A stretch of DNA of 64,000 nt from Stackebrandtia nassauensis DSM 44728 (GTDB lineage: Bacteria > Actinomycetota > Actinomycetes > Mycobacteriales > Micromonosporaceae): assembly GCF_000024545.1 (NCBI RefSeq), contig NC_013947.1, positions 4,216,001 through 4,280,000 of the forward strand, written 5' to 3'. The notes beneath the pieces were generated by a model. The model did no database searches. It worked only from the letters and a program-made list of their open reading frames with translations, and was not told the origin of the DNA. Positions 25,194-34,987 of the stretch are shown one piece after another (within the stretch, counting starts at the first letter, position 1; every line of letters starts with the position of its first letter). The position numbers and the translations under genes are program-made.

Positions 25194-25639
25194 GACTGTT
25201 CGTTCTCCCTCACGGCGGCCTCCAATATGGCCACCTGTTCGGCCCGGTGCTGTTCGACGGCGCTGCGCGCCATCGACGCGAACTCGCCGAACCGGGCCAC
25301 GTCCATGGCGTTCTGTTCGTCGATGGTCTGGTGTTCGCTGGCGATGGCCTCGGCCAGTTCGGCCATGAACCGCAGGCTCTCGATGAGGCGGCCCAGGTGT
25401 TCGGCGACGCCGCGCAGGTTCAGTTCGATCCCGGCGCCGATCCACTGTGCCGCCGGGTTGAGTTCGTGGTTGCCCAGCGCCTGGTTGGGTCGGCTGCCGC
25501 CCAGGCTCGCCCAGATCTCGTTGTACACCGAGGTGTGCGCCGGTTGCAGCACGAAGTCGATGTCGTACCGCAGCTGCGCGGCGAAGGTCTGTAGGTCGGT
25601 GACGTTGAGGTTGACCGGTTCGGGGTGGATGTCCTGCAT
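25190..25639 (-). CDS. Small helical protein of the WXG100-like operon
   Basis: A 149-residue protein. LNVTDLQTFAAQLRYDIDFVLQPAHTSVYNEI and the later amphipathic helices suggest an ESX-type helical hairpin with an extended coil. No signal peptide. The start at 25639 (MQDIHPEPV) is 13 bp after the previous gene; the ORF overlaps the following gene by 4 bp. It may act as a dimer partner for the proline-rich protein. Not recognised as a named family. Confidence 0.6.
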   Translation of the reverse strand: MQDIHPEPVNLNVTDLQTFAAQLRYDIDFVLQPAHTSVYNEIWASLGGSRPNQALGNHELNPAAQWIGAGIELNLRGVAEHLGRLIESLRFMAELAEAIASEHQTIDEQNAMDVARFGEFASMARSAVEQHRAEQVAILEAAVRENEQS

Positions 25640-25652
25640 GGTCGGTGCCCTC

Positions 25653-27767
25653 CTAGTCGTTCTCCACCAGTTGCCGCGCGGATCCGTAGGTCTGGAAGAA
25701 CTCGGCCGAAACGCTCGCGGCCGCACCGGCCGGGTCTTCGTGGCCGAGCCGCGTCAGCATGTGTTCCACAGTGGCTTGTACTTGGTAGTCGTGGCTGCGA
25801 CGGTTGTTCTCGTTGATCTCCTCGACCTCGCCCTCGGCGGCCGAGGACGCCTCGGCGAGGTTGTCCTCCATCGCCGGGCCCAGGACGAGTTCGTTGACGC
25901 CGGTCGATATCGGTCCGGCGGCCGGGTGCGGGATGAATCCCCCGGCGGTCACGCCTTTGCTCAGCGCGTCGAGGAAACCGTTGCGGTTCTCGGCGGCTTC
26001 GAGGTGTTCGTCGTTGACGATCTCGGTCCAGCCCTGGTCCATGACACCCATGACGGTCCCGTGTCCCTGCGCCAGGTGGCCGAACGCGACCTGATCGGAG
26101 TTCTCCGAGGCCGCCAGCGCCGGTTCGACGGTCCGTTCCAGCACGGCGAGGCTGCCGCCCATGGTGGTGGCGTAGGCGTCGGGGTCGCGCGAGATCGCGG
26201 CCAGGAACTGGTTCAGGCTCGCGTCGTCGCGTCCGGCGAAGGCGTTGACCGGGTTTCCGGCGGCATCCACCGAGATGGTCGGCGGCACCATGGATCCGTC
26301 GCCGTCGTCGGCGTAGGTGCGGTGGATGTCCTCCATGTAGTCGGCCGCCACGACCCCCAGGTGCGGGGTCACCGGCGACAGGTCGCCGTCGGGCGCGAAC
26401 TCGCCGGGGTTGTCGGCGACGTATTCCACGACGCTGTTGGCGACCTCGGCCATCCGGGGCGAGTGCTCGACCCGCACGCCGTCGGGGGTCTGCGAGGACA
26501 GTCCGGTGGCGCCGGATTCGATGACGCCGCCGAGCACCGCGTCGTCGAGCAGTTCGGGATAGTTGCCGTCGGCGGCGATGTCCAGCAGCGCGGTCACGTT
26601 GTCGTCGGCGGGTTCCAGCTCGTCGCCGCCACCGTCGACATAGGGCATGTCGCGGTAGGCGTCGGAACCGGTCAGCAGCGACGTGGCGGCGGCCGGGTTG
26701 CGTTCCACAGCCGACAGTGCCGAGGTCAGCGGGCTGTTCTCGCCGGGATCGGGGTACGGGACGCCGATGTCGTCGCGCACGCCCTCCAGCCGGATCAGGT
26801 GTTCGGCGACCGGGACGATGAAGTCCTCGTGGTAGTCGCCGTGTTCCAGAAGTGGTGCGGCGGAGAGGTAACCGGTGGCGGCGCCCTCGGTCATGAACTC
26901 CCCCACCCATTCGGTGTCGACCCGGGGCTGGTTGTCGGTGTTGGTGGCGGTGGCGAGGGTTTCGCCGAGGTTGGCGAGGATCTCGTCGTCGAGTTCGGCG
27001 TCGTCGCCTTCGGTGTCGCTCATCAGGACCTCGGACTGGATGAGCAGTTCGGCCGGTCCCAGTCCGGACATGAGCCGTTCGGCGAACACCGGGTTGCCGG
27101 TGTTGCCGTCCAGCAGCGAGTTGAGTTCCCGCAGCGCGTCTGGCGACAGCGGCAGGTTGTCGGAGCGGAACAGTTCCACCACCCGGTCGGCGTCGGCGCG
27201 GGTCTGCGCCAGGGCCTCCAGGTCGAGGGCCTGGCCGTTGAAGGTGTTGTCGGCGCCGTTGTCGGTCTCGGACGCCAGCGACAGTGCCTCGGCGATCTCC
27301 TCGTCGGCGGTCTGGGCGTCGTCGATCGCGGAGTCGACCTGGCCTTGCAGGTTGCTGATGTGGAAGGCCCACAACGCTTCCACGAGTCCGCCGCCGGCCG
27401 CCGGGTCGAGTTCGACCTTGCCGCCGTCGGTGATGCGCAGTTCCGCGATCGCGTCGACCTGGGCGATCGCGTCGGTCAACGCGGTCTTGGCGGCGCCGAA
27501 CCGTTCCACGCCGGTGGACAGAATGTCGCGCACGGCGGCGGCCTCGGTGGCCCCGGCCTCGATGAGCGCGTGCAGTTCGCCGCTGCGGATACCGGCCTGT
27601 TCGGCGGCGGCCCCGGCCCAGTCGTCGCTGTCCATCGCGGCGTGGACGTCGGCGGAGTACAGCGCCACCGAGTCGGTCATGCTGCCGGTGACGGCGTTCC
27701 ACGCGTCGACCCGGTTGCGCAGCTCGGTCAGGTCGAGGTCGCGCAGCGCCTGGAAATCAACCGCCAT
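25653..27767 (-). CDS. Large acidic helical protein, DUF6571-like
   Basis: A 704-residue, very acidic protein. It starts MAVDFQALRDLDLTELRNRVDAWNAVTGS, resembling WXG100-containing large proteins (DUF6571 type) of actinomycetes, with long alanine-rich helices and the recurrent SPRMAEVANSVVEYVADNPGEF pattern. No catalytic motif recognised. It overlaps the preceding small gene by 11 bp, so the two are translated together. It is probably a type VII secretion substrate or surface protein; that is inference from the N-terminal segment and its neighbours. Confidence 0.65.
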   Translation of the reverse strand: MAVDFQALRDLDLTELRNRVDAWNAVTGSMTDSVALYSADVHAAMDSDDWAGAAAEQAGIRSGELHALIEAGATEAAAVRDILSTGVERFGAAKTALTDAIAQVDAIAELRITDGGKVELDPAAGGGLVEALWAFHISNLQGQVDSAIDDAQTADEEIAEALSLASETDNGADNTFNGQALDLEALAQTRADADRVVELFRSDNLPLSPDALRELNSLLDGNTGNPVFAERLMSGLGPAELLIQSEVLMSDTEGDDAELDDEILANLGETLATATNTDNQPRVDTEWVGEFMTEGAATGYLSAAPLLEHGDYHEDFIVPVAEHLIRLEGVRDDIGVPYPDPGENSPLTSALSAVERNPAAATSLLTGSDAYRDMPYVDGGGDELEPADDNVTALLDIAADGNYPELLDDAVLGGVIESGATGLSSQTPDGVRVEHSPRMAEVANSVVEYVADNPGEFAPDGDLSPVTPHLGVVAADYMEDIHRTYADDGDGSMVPPTISVDAAGNPVNAFAGRDDASLNQFLAAISRDPDAYATTMGGSLAVLERTVEPALAASENSDQVAFGHLAQGHGTVMGVMDQGWTEIVNDEHLEAAENRNGFLDALSKGVTAGGFIPHPAAGPISTGVNELVLGPAMEDNLAEASSAAEGEVEEINENNRRSHDYQVQATVEHMLTRLGHEDPAGAAASVSAEFFQTYGSARQLVEND

Positions 27768-28143
27768 CGGGCGGCCCCACGGGTGGACGGTCGTCGGTGT
27801 ACGGCTGCGGGCGGGTCCACGGCGGCCCGTCGGCCACGACCGGGCTGCCCGCCGGGTATACGAACTCGGCGTTGTCGGCGTCGGTGGTTGCCAGTGTGGA
27901 AGCCGTGGCGCGCAGGGCTTCGGCGAAGTACTCCACCGAGTCCCGGCAGGCGGCCGACTTGGAGAGCCAGCGTGCCCACACGTCACCGACGACATCGGCG
28001 GTGGCAAATCCGTCCATACCGCTGGCCGACGCGACCGCGCCGCCGTCCGACAGCGTCTGGGTGGTGCCGTCCACCAGACTGGCCGCCTCCTCGGCGGAAC
28101 CGGCCATCGTGTTAACGGTATCGGCGTTGATTTGTATGGTCAT
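27757..28143 (-). CDS. WXG100-like small protein, first gene of operon
   Basis: A 128-residue protein, MTIQINADTVNTMAGSAEEAASLVDGTTQTLS, followed by a second helix with WARWLSKSAACRDSVEYFAEAL. This is the two-helix layout of ESX-type substrates, with a Pro-rich tail. GGAGTG lies 6 bases before the ATG. It opens the minus-strand operon and is divergent from the SARP regulator at 28281, which may control it. Confidence 0.65.
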   Translation of the reverse strand: MTIQINADTVNTMAGSAEEAASLVDGTTQTLSDGGAVASASGMDGFATADVVGDVWARWLSKSAACRDSVEYFAEALRATASTLATTDADNAEFVYPAGSPVVADGPPWTRPQPYTDDRPPVGPPDGG

Positions 28144-28240
28144 CGCACTCCATGTGGACAAATGCCATCGACAGGGGCCGATGTATCGGTTCCGTCGCGG
28201 CAGTGAACAATGAGCTCTGTGTCACATGATGCCCGGCCGT

Positions 28241-28260
28241 GGTTTCACCACGGTTTCACC
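28241..28260 (+). promoter_or_regulatory. Direct repeat typical of SARP binding
   Basis: GGTTTCACC occurs at 28241-28249 and again at 28252-28260, an 11-bp period. SARP/AfsR proteins bind such heptamer-type direct repeats spaced one helical turn apart. It lies 20 bp before the SARP start codon and 98 bp from the divergent WXG100-like gene. Confidence 0.6.
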
Positions 28261-28280
28261 GCCCACGGGAGGTTCGGACG

Positions 28281-31169
28281 ATGTTCCTGTCAGTGCTCGG
28301 TCCGTTAACGGCCGACATCGACGGGCAGGACGTGCCGGTGCCCGCGGGGATGCAGCGGCTGCTGTTGGCGGCGCTGCTGCACCGGGTGCGGCGGCCGGTG
28401 TCCATCGACACCCTGGCCGAGGCACTGTGGCCCGACGAGACGCCCACCAAGCCGGACAAGGCGATCCAGCTGTACGTCCACCGGCTGCGCAAGCTCCTGG
28501 GTGACCCGGGCCGGATCATCCACGGCCCGGCCGGGTACAGCCTCATCGCGTCGCGGTCCGAACTGGACTGGCAGTGTTTCGAGGACCTGCTGCGCACCGC
28601 CCGCGAGGCGAGGCACGCGGGATCGTGGGACACCGCCACCCACCGGTACGTCGAAGCGTTGGCGCTGTGGCGATCCGACCCCTACGAGGACGTGCCCGGC
28701 TGCCACCTGCTGACCCCGGAGATCCAGCGCCTCACCAGTCTGCGGGTGGAGGCCCGGGTCGAGCAGGCCGAGGTGATGGTCGACAGGGGACGGCACGTCG
28801 AGGCCGAGCCGGTGATCTCGCGGCTGCTGTCGGAGTTCCCGCACCGCGAGGGGCTGTACGCGCTGCTCATGCTGGCGTACTACCGGGCCGGACGGGTCGG
28901 CGAGGCTCTGGACGTGTACCGCACGGCGCAGCGGCTGCTGGCCGACGAGCTGGGCGTCGATCCCGGACCGAAGCTCAACACGGTGCACCGCGCGATCCTC
29001 AACCGCAGCCCGGGGCTGGACGGCACCGCCGCCGCCCCCGCGTCGCCGGTCCCGGCGCAGCTTCCGGCGCCGATCTCGGCGCTGGCCGGTCGCGAAGCCG
29101 AGATCGAGGAACTGACCCGCGCCGATACCCCGGGCCGCCGCGGCCTGGTGCGCGCCGTCGACGGCATGGCGGGCGTCGGGAAGTCCACACTGGCCATCGC
29201 CGCCGCGCACCGGCTCGCGCCCCGGTACCCGGACGGCCAGCTGTTCGCCGACCTGCGCGGCTTCACCCCCGGCGTGGAACCCAGCCAGCCCGGCGAGGTC
29301 CTGGGGCGGCTGCTGGAAGGGCTCGGCGTCACCGGCGACCGGCTGCCCCACGACACCGAGGCACGCGCGGGCCTGTGGCGGGGCATGTCGCGCGGCAAGC
29401 GGATCCTGTTGCTGCTGGACAACGCGGTGGACGCGAACCAGTTGCGGCCGTTGCTGCCCGCCGATCCCGGCTGTCTGGCCATCGTCACCAGCCGCCGTCG
29501 GCTCACCGATCTCGACGACGTTCGCAACCTCACCCTCGACGTCCTGCCCAAGCCTGCCGCCGTGCAGCTGTTCACCAACGTGGTCGGCGCATCCCGGCTG
29601 AGCGACCAGGAGGCACTGGACGAGGTGCTGGCCAGCTGCGGCGGCCTGCCGTTGGCGTTGCGGCTGACGGCGTCCCGCTTCCGTGACCGGCCATCATGGA
29701 CGCTGTCGCAGTTGGCCGAACGGCTGCGTCGCGACCGCCCCGAGGTGCTCTCCAGCGACGGTGTCGCCAGTGCCTTCGGCATCGCCTACGAACGGCTCAG
29801 CGACGAGCGGCGGCGGCTGTTTCGGCGGCTCAGCCTCCATCCCGGTGTCGACATCGGATCCGCTGCCGCCGCCGCGCTGGCGGAATCCGGCGACGCCGAG
29901 AACGAGCTGGAAGCGTTGGTGGACACGCATCTGCTGCTGTCACCGGACTTCGGCCGCTACCGGTTCCACGACCTGATGCGCCGCTATGCCGAATCGCTGG
30001 TCACCGACACCGAACCGGCCGCCGACCGCGAGGCGGCTTTGCGTCGGCTGACCGACCACTATCTGGGCTCGACCCGAAACGCCGTCGAAGCAGCGGGTCT
30101 GGCCCCGGCGCTGCCCACTACCGGGCTGGCCAGCGGGAGCGGCGCGGCCGACCCCGGTGAGCCGTCCGGACACGCCGAGGCCGAGACCTTCCCCGACGCC
30201 GCCTCGGCACTGTCCTGGCTGGACACCGAACGCGCCAACCTCGTCGCCGTCACCCGTCGCGCCGCCGAGCACGGCTGGACCGACCACGTCGTGGCCCTCG
30301 CGACGCTTTTGGCCCGGTACCTGTCGGCCGGAACGCATGCGGGCGAGGAACTGACCGTGCACCGACTCGCCGCCCGCATGGCCGCCGAACGCGGCGACAC
30401 CCCCGCCCAGGCCATCGCCTGGCACCACCTCGGCGGCACCTACCTGGCGCTGGGCCAACGCGACAAGGCACTGGCCTACTACGGCGAGGCCCTCGTCGTG
30501 TTCCAGGAGACCGGCGACGACCGCGCCGAGGCCGTCGCCCGCCACGCCGTCGCCAACGCCCTCGACATGGGCGACCAGCTCGTCGAGTCGCTGGAACACC
30601 GCGAACGGGCACTGGAACTGGCCACCAAGACCGCCGACGCCGTCGGACAGTGCCGCGCCCACCTGGGGCTGGCGATCTCACTGCGCAGGCTCGGCCGATA
30701 CCCGGCCTCCGGCGAGCATTGCCAACGCGCCCTTGACATCGCCGTCGAAGCCGGACACCACGCCTACCACGCCGCCGCGCACGAGCACCTCGGCCACCTC
30801 CGGCTGGCCTGCCGCGAGTACCCGGCGGCCGTCGAGGCGTTCGAACAGGCCCTGGACCGGTACCGCGACTCCGGCAACCGGCGCGGCGAATACCAGTCGC
30901 TCAACGGATTGGGCCGATCCCTGTGCGCGCTCGGCGAGATCGACGCCGCCCTGGAGCACCAGCGGCAGGCCATGGACATCGTGCGCGACACCGACGATCC
31001 CAACGCCAAACTGGAGGGTCACCTGTGGCTCGGCGAGGCGCTGGCCGCCGCCGGGCAACCGCGCGACGCCCGCCGCCACCTCGACACCGCCCTGGAGCTG
31101 GCCGCGAAACTCGGCCAGCCGGAGGACGAACGACAGTGCCGGGCGCTGCTGGCGACACTGGATCGCTAG
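28281..31169 (+). CDS. AfsR/SARP-family regulator with NB-ARC and TPR domains
   Basis: A 962-residue regulator. Residues 1-90 form the OmpR-like winged helix (LGPLTADIDGQDVPVPAGMQRLLLAALL... LRKLLGDP), followed by a bacterial transcriptional activation domain to about 245. The NTPase carries Walker A GMAGVGKST (about 295), then RILLLLDNA and CGGLPLALRLTASRF (NB-ARC pattern). The C-terminal 300 residues are TPR repeats. Such proteins activate secondary metabolism or secretion genes. GGGAGG precedes the ATG at 28281. The divergent WXG100-like operon is the nearest possible target. Confidence 0.9.
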   Translation: MFLSVLGPLTADIDGQDVPVPAGMQRLLLAALLHRVRRPVSIDTLAEALWPDETPTKPDKAIQLYVHRLRKLLGDPGRIIHGPAGYSLIASRSELDWQCFEDLLRTAREARHAGSWDTATHRYVEALALWRSDPYEDVPGCHLLTPEIQRLTSLRVEARVEQAEVMVDRGRHVEAEPVISRLLSEFPHREGLYALLMLAYYRAGRVGEALDVYRTAQRLLADELGVDPGPKLNTVHRAILNRSPGLDGTAAAPASPVPAQLPAPISALAGREAEIEELTRADTPGRRGLVRAVDGMAGVGKSTLAIAAAHRLAPRYPDGQLFADLRGFTPGVEPSQPGEVLGRLLEGLGVTGDRLPHDTEARAGLWRGMSRGKRILLLLDNAVDANQLRPLLPADPGCLAIVTSRRRLTDLDDVRNLTLDVLPKPAAVQLFTNVVGASRLSDQEALDEVLASCGGLPLALRLTASRFRDRPSWTLSQLAERLRRDRPEVLSSDGVASAFGIAYERLSDERRRLFRRLSLHPGVDIGSAAAAALAESGDAENELEALVDTHLLLSPDFGRYRFHDLMRRYAESLVTDTEPAADREAALRRLTDHYLGSTRNAVEAAGLAPALPTTGLASGSGAADPGEPSGHAEAETFPDAASALSWLDTERANLVAVTRRAAEHGWTDHVVALATLLARYLSAGTHAGEELTVHRLAARMAAERGDTPAQAIAWHHLGGTYLALGQRDKALAYYGEALVVFQETGDDRAEAVARHAVANALDMGDQLVESLEHRERALELATKTADAVGQCRAHLGLAISLRRLGRYPASGEHCQRALDIAVEAGHHAYHAAAHEHLGHLRLACREYPAAVEAFEQALDRYRDSGNRRGEYQSLNGLGRSLCALGEIDAALEHQRQAMDIVRDTDDPNAKLEGHLWLGEALAAAGQPRDARRHLDTALELAAKLGQPEDERQCRALLATLDR

Positions 31170-31179
31170 CGCGCGAAGG

Positions 31180-32952
31180 TCACCGGGTCTGCGCCACCCA
31201 GGAGTTGTGCAGCCCCGCGTAGATCGAACCCTCCTGGGTCACCAGCTCGCGGTGTGGTCCACGTTGGACGAGACGTCCCGCGTCGAACACCAGCACCTCG
31301 TCGGCCGCCTCGGCGGTCGACAACCGGTGCGCGATGACGACGGTGGTCCGGCCCCGCGTGACGGTCTCCAGGGCGCGGGCCAGCCGTACCTCGGTGGCCG
31401 GGTCGACGGCGCTGGTGGCCTCGTCGAGGACGAGCAGGTCCGGGTCGGCGACATAGGCGCGCGCCAGCGCCACCAGCTGCCGTTCGCCGACGCTCAGCGA
31501 CTCGCCGCGTTCGCCGACCTGGGTGTCCAGGCCGTGCGGCAGGTTGTCGATCCAGTCGGCCAGCCCCAGCTCCGAGAACGCCACGTACAGTTCGGCGTCG
31601 GTCAGTTCCGCGTCGGCGAAGCGGACGTTGTCGGCGACGTTGGCGTCGAACAGGAAACCCTCCTGCGGCACCATGACGACGCGACGCCGCAGCGACGCGA
31701 AGGTGACCTCGGTGAGCGGGATCCCCGACAGCGAGATGGTTCCGGCCGCCGGGTCCATCAGCCGGGTCAGCAGTTTCGCGAAGGTGGTCTTGCCGCTGCC
31801 GGTCTCGCCGACGACGGCAACGGTGGTCTGCGCCGACAGCCGGACGTTCACATCGGACAGTACCGTCGGTCCGCCCGGATAGGCGAACTCCACACCGTCG
31901 AAGTCCACCGACACCGCCCCTTGTGGCAGGTCCTTGCCGTTGGGTCCCGGGTCGGCGACGTCGGGTTCGGTCTCCAGGATGTCCAGCACCCGCCCCCAGC
32001 CGGAGATCGCGTTCTGCGCCTCGTTGAGGGTCTCGGTGGCCATCATGAGCGGTTGCACGAACAGCGTCACCAGGAACAGGAACGCCGTCAGCTCGCCGAC
32101 GGTGAGGTTGCCGCCCGCGCCGAGGAAGACCCCGGCGACGATGACCGCCGAGATCGCCAGGCCGTTGATGGTCTCACCGGCGGTGAAGCTCCACACGCTG
32201 CGTTTCAGGGCGCCGAACTGGGCGTGCCGGAAACCGTCGATGGACTCGTCGAGGCGTTCGCTGGTGCGTCCGGCGACCCCGTAGGAGCGGATCACCGGCG
32301 CGCCCACGACGGTCTCGGCGATGCCGCCCAGCATGACGCCGACGCGTTCGCGCACCGCCTTGTAGGCCGCGGCCAGTTGCCGTTGCAGGAACCGCACCAC
32401 CCACACCAGCGGCAGGAAGCACAGCCACACCACCGCGGCCAACAGCGGCGAGTAGATGAACATCACGACCGTGGCCATGATGATCTGTCCACTGTTGACG
32501 ATAAGGATGATGCCGCCGAACTGGAGGAACCGGCTGATCGTGTCGACGTCGGTGGTGACCCGCGCGGTCAGCGCGCCGCGCCGCTCCCCCTGCTGGTGCA
32601 GCATCGACAGGTCGTGGATGTGCCGGAAAGTCCTGGTGCGCAACGAGGCCAGCGCGGTCTCGGACACGGTGAACAGGCGCACGTTCATGAGGTATCCGGC
32701 CACCACCGACACCAGCAGCACCACGACCCCGGTGACGGCGACGGTCGTGACGACCTCGGCGTCGGGGCCGTTCTCGCCGAGCAGTCCCTTGTCGATGCCC
32801 TGCTGGATCGCCACCGGCACCACGCCCTTGCCGATGGTGGCGATGAGCGCCAGCAACAGCGTGACACCCAGGCCGCGCCGCAGCTCCGGCGACAGCGCCA
32901 GGCCGCGTTTGAGGGTGGCCAGCGGTTTGACCTTCGCGGTTTCCTCGCTCAT
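31180..32952 (-). CDS. ABC exporter half-transporter, subunit with canonical Walker B
   Basis: A 590-residue protein: six-helix exporter membrane domain (to about 320) followed by a nucleotide-binding domain. Walker A is GETGSGKTT, Walker B LLVLDEATS with the catalytic Glu, and the switch is AHRLS with His. The signature motif is LSVGERQ instead of LSGGQ. Its partner gene overlaps by 4 bp. The two should form a heterodimer with one competent and one degenerate ATP site, as in TM287/288 or BmrCD. Substrate unknown; drugs or lipids are usual. Confidence 0.92.
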   Translation of the reverse strand: MSEETAKVKPLATLKRGLALSPELRRGLGVTLLLALIATIGKGVVPVAIQQGIDKGLLGENGPDAEVVTTVAVTGVVVLLVSVVAGYLMNVRLFTVSETALASLRTRTFRHIHDLSMLHQQGERRGALTARVTTDVDTISRFLQFGGIILIVNSGQIIMATVVMFIYSPLLAAVVWLCFLPLVWVVRFLQRQLAAAYKAVRERVGVMLGGIAETVVGAPVIRSYGVAGRTSERLDESIDGFRHAQFGALKRSVWSFTAGETINGLAISAVIVAGVFLGAGGNLTVGELTAFLFLVTLFVQPLMMATETLNEAQNAISGWGRVLDILETEPDVADPGPNGKDLPQGAVSVDFDGVEFAYPGGPTVLSDVNVRLSAQTTVAVVGETGSGKTTFAKLLTRLMDPAAGTISLSGIPLTEVTFASLRRRVVMVPQEGFLFDANVADNVRFADAELTDAELYVAFSELGLADWIDNLPHGLDTQVGERGESLSVGERQLVALARAYVADPDLLVLDEATSAVDPATEVRLARALETVTRGRTTVVIAHRLSTAEAADEVLVFDAGRLVQRGPHRELVTQEGSIYAGLHNSWVAQTR

Positions 32953-34778
32953 GCCGACACCTCCGAGTCGTCAATGAATTCGCCCTCGGCGGCGCGTTCG
33001 GCCTCGGCGCGTTCGTAGGCGGTGACCAGGTTGGCGTAGCCGGGAACCTTGGCCAGCAGGGTTTCGTGGCTGCCGCGGGCGACCACGGTCCCGCCCTCGA
33101 GGTACACGACCTCGTCGGCCAGTGCGATGGTCGCGCGCCGGTAGGCCACCACCAGGACGCTGGCGGGGTTGTCGCTGTCCTTCAGACCGGCCAGGATCGC
33201 CGATTCCACTTTGGGGTCGACGGCGCTGGTGGCGTCGTCCATGATGAGCAGTCGCGGCCGTCCGGCCAGGGCGCGGGCCAGGGTGAGGCGCTGCCGCTGC
33301 CCGCCCGACAGCGAGGTGCCGCGCTCGCCGACCTGGGTGTCGAGGCCGTCGTCGAGTTTGGCGACGAAACCGTCGGCCTGCGCGATGCGCAGCGAGTTCC
33401 ACACCTGCTCGTCGGGGTCGGACGAGCCCAGGTCGCGGCCCAGCGTGATGTTGCCGCGCACGTCGTCGTCGAACACGAACGGCACCTGCGGCACCAGGGC
33501 GACGCTGGCGGCCAGTTCGGCGTGCTTGAGGGTGCGCGAGTCGGTCTCGTCGACGCGGATCACGCCGCCGTCGGGGTCGATGAGCCGCGTCGCCAGCGAG
33601 GCGATCGTCGACTTGCCGGAACCGGTGGGACCGACCAGGGCGATGGTCTTGCCCGGCGCGACGTCGAAGGTCACGTCCCGCAGCACCTTGGTGCCGTCCT
33701 CGTAGGAGAACGAGACCGAGTCGAACGCGAGCCGGGCCGGGCCCTCGCGGTCCAGGGCACCGTTGCCGTAGGTCATGTCGCCGGTGGCCTTCAGGACGCC
33801 GTGCACCCGCTCCCAGCCCACGACGCTGGCAGGCAGGTCGGCCAGCACCCAGGTGATGGCGCGGACCGGGAAGGCCAGCACCGAGAACAGGAACGTCACC
33901 GAGACGATCTCGGCCACCCCGATGGCACCCGAGGACAGCCGCCACACGCCCACGACCAGCACCGCGAGCGTCCCGATGTCGGGCAGCGCCGACATGATCG
34001 GGTCGAACAGACCGCGCAGCCGTCCCACCCGGATCAGCGAGTCGCGCAGCTCGTCGGCCGAGACGTTGAAGCGGGTGGTCTCCTCGGCCTCGCGGCCCAT
34101 GGTCTTGACGACGAGCGCGCCGTCGAAGCTCTCGTGCGCCACGGCCGAGACCTCGGCGCGCAGCTGCTGCGCCCGGGTCATGCGCGGCGACATCTTGCGG
34201 GAGTACACGACGTTGAGCAGGAACAACGCCGGGAAGATCAGGGTGCCGACCAGCGCCAGCGCCCAGTCGGTGGCGAACAGCGCCACCATCGCGGCGGCCA
34301 GCATCACCAGGGTGCCGACGGCGAACGGCAGCGGCGCGATCGGCACGAACGCGGCCTCCACGTCGGCGTTGGCGTTCGACAGCAGCGTGCCGGTCTGGTG
34401 CTTCTGGTGCCACGACACCGGCAGGCCCAGGTAGCGGCGGGTCACCAGGCGGCGATGCCGGGCCTGCAACCGGAACTGCATGGCTCCGGCACCCAGCCGC
34501 CGCGAGATCATGCCCGCGATCTTGAGGAGGCTCACGAAGATGAGGACGACCACCGCGATCGCCAGCGCGGCCAGCGCGGGTTCACCGTTCTCGACGGAGG
34601 GCACGACGACCATGTCCACGATGGCACCGGACACGAACGCCCCCGCGATCGTGGTGCCGGAGTGGACGATGGCTCCCAGTGCGCCGAGCGTGAACATGAA
34701 CGGTTCCATGCGGATCGCGCGCAGCAGCACCCGCATGCCGCGCCCGATGATGCCCTTGCTCGTGATTTCCTCGTCCAC
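32949..34778 (-). CDS. ABC exporter half-transporter, subunit with degenerate ATP site
   Basis: A 609-residue exporter half: membrane domain (to about 345) plus nucleotide-binding domain. Walker A GPTGSGKST and signature LSGGQRQ are canonical. Walker B ends LLIMDDATS, so the catalytic Glu is Asp, and the switch His is Tyr in VVAYRRA. This is the complement of the partner's defects: its good signature pairs with the partner's good Walker B. The start is GTG at 34778 with GGAGGT upstream. First gene of a two-gene operon. Confidence 0.92.
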   Translation of the reverse strand: MDEEITSKGIIGRGMRVLLRAIRMEPFMFTLGALGAIVHSGTTIAGAFVSGAIVDMVVVPSVENGEPALAALAIAVVVLIFVSLLKIAGMISRRLGAGAMQFRLQARHRRLVTRRYLGLPVSWHQKHQTGTLLSNANADVEAAFVPIAPLPFAVGTLVMLAAAMVALFATDWALALVGTLIFPALFLLNVVYSRKMSPRMTRAQQLRAEVSAVAHESFDGALVVKTMGREAEETTRFNVSADELRDSLIRVGRLRGLFDPIMSALPDIGTLAVLVVGVWRLSSGAIGVAEIVSVTFLFSVLAFPVRAITWVLADLPASVVGWERVHGVLKATGDMTYGNGALDREGPARLAFDSVSFSYEDGTKVLRDVTFDVAPGKTIALVGPTGSGKSTIASLATRLIDPDGGVIRVDETDSRTLKHAELAASVALVPQVPFVFDDDVRGNITLGRDLGSSDPDEQVWNSLRIAQADGFVAKLDDGLDTQVGERGTSLSGGQRQRLTLARALAGRPRLLIMDDATSAVDPKVESAILAGLKDSDNPASVLVVAYRRATIALADEVVYLEGGTVVARGSHETLLAKVPGYANLVTAYERAEAERAAEGEFIDDSEVSA

Positions 34779-34987
34779 TCAACCTCCAGGGGATGTCGCG
34801 CCGCTCGCGCCCGGTAGCGATCCTGACGTGTGAATGTCGGTACCGCAACCGTGATTCGGTCCTTACTGACCCGCAGCGCCGAAACCGACGTCGATCCACT
34901 TAGACCGGAAGGGCTGGGTCGGGCGCTCCTACTGGGCAAACCTATGCGATGCCTGCGATATTTCCCACGTGGTGTCATGATGGCCAC

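Noticed and set aside
24978-28115. Long (1045-codon) plus-strand open frame
   Set aside because: It lies opposite the four-gene WXG100-like operon. Its translation is low-complexity Gly/Val/Arg-rich without domains, as expected for antisense to GC-rich coding DNA.
30733-33018. Plus-strand open frame of 761 codons across the SARP end and ABC gene
   Set aside because: It spans two real genes of opposite orientation and its protein has no recognisable domain.
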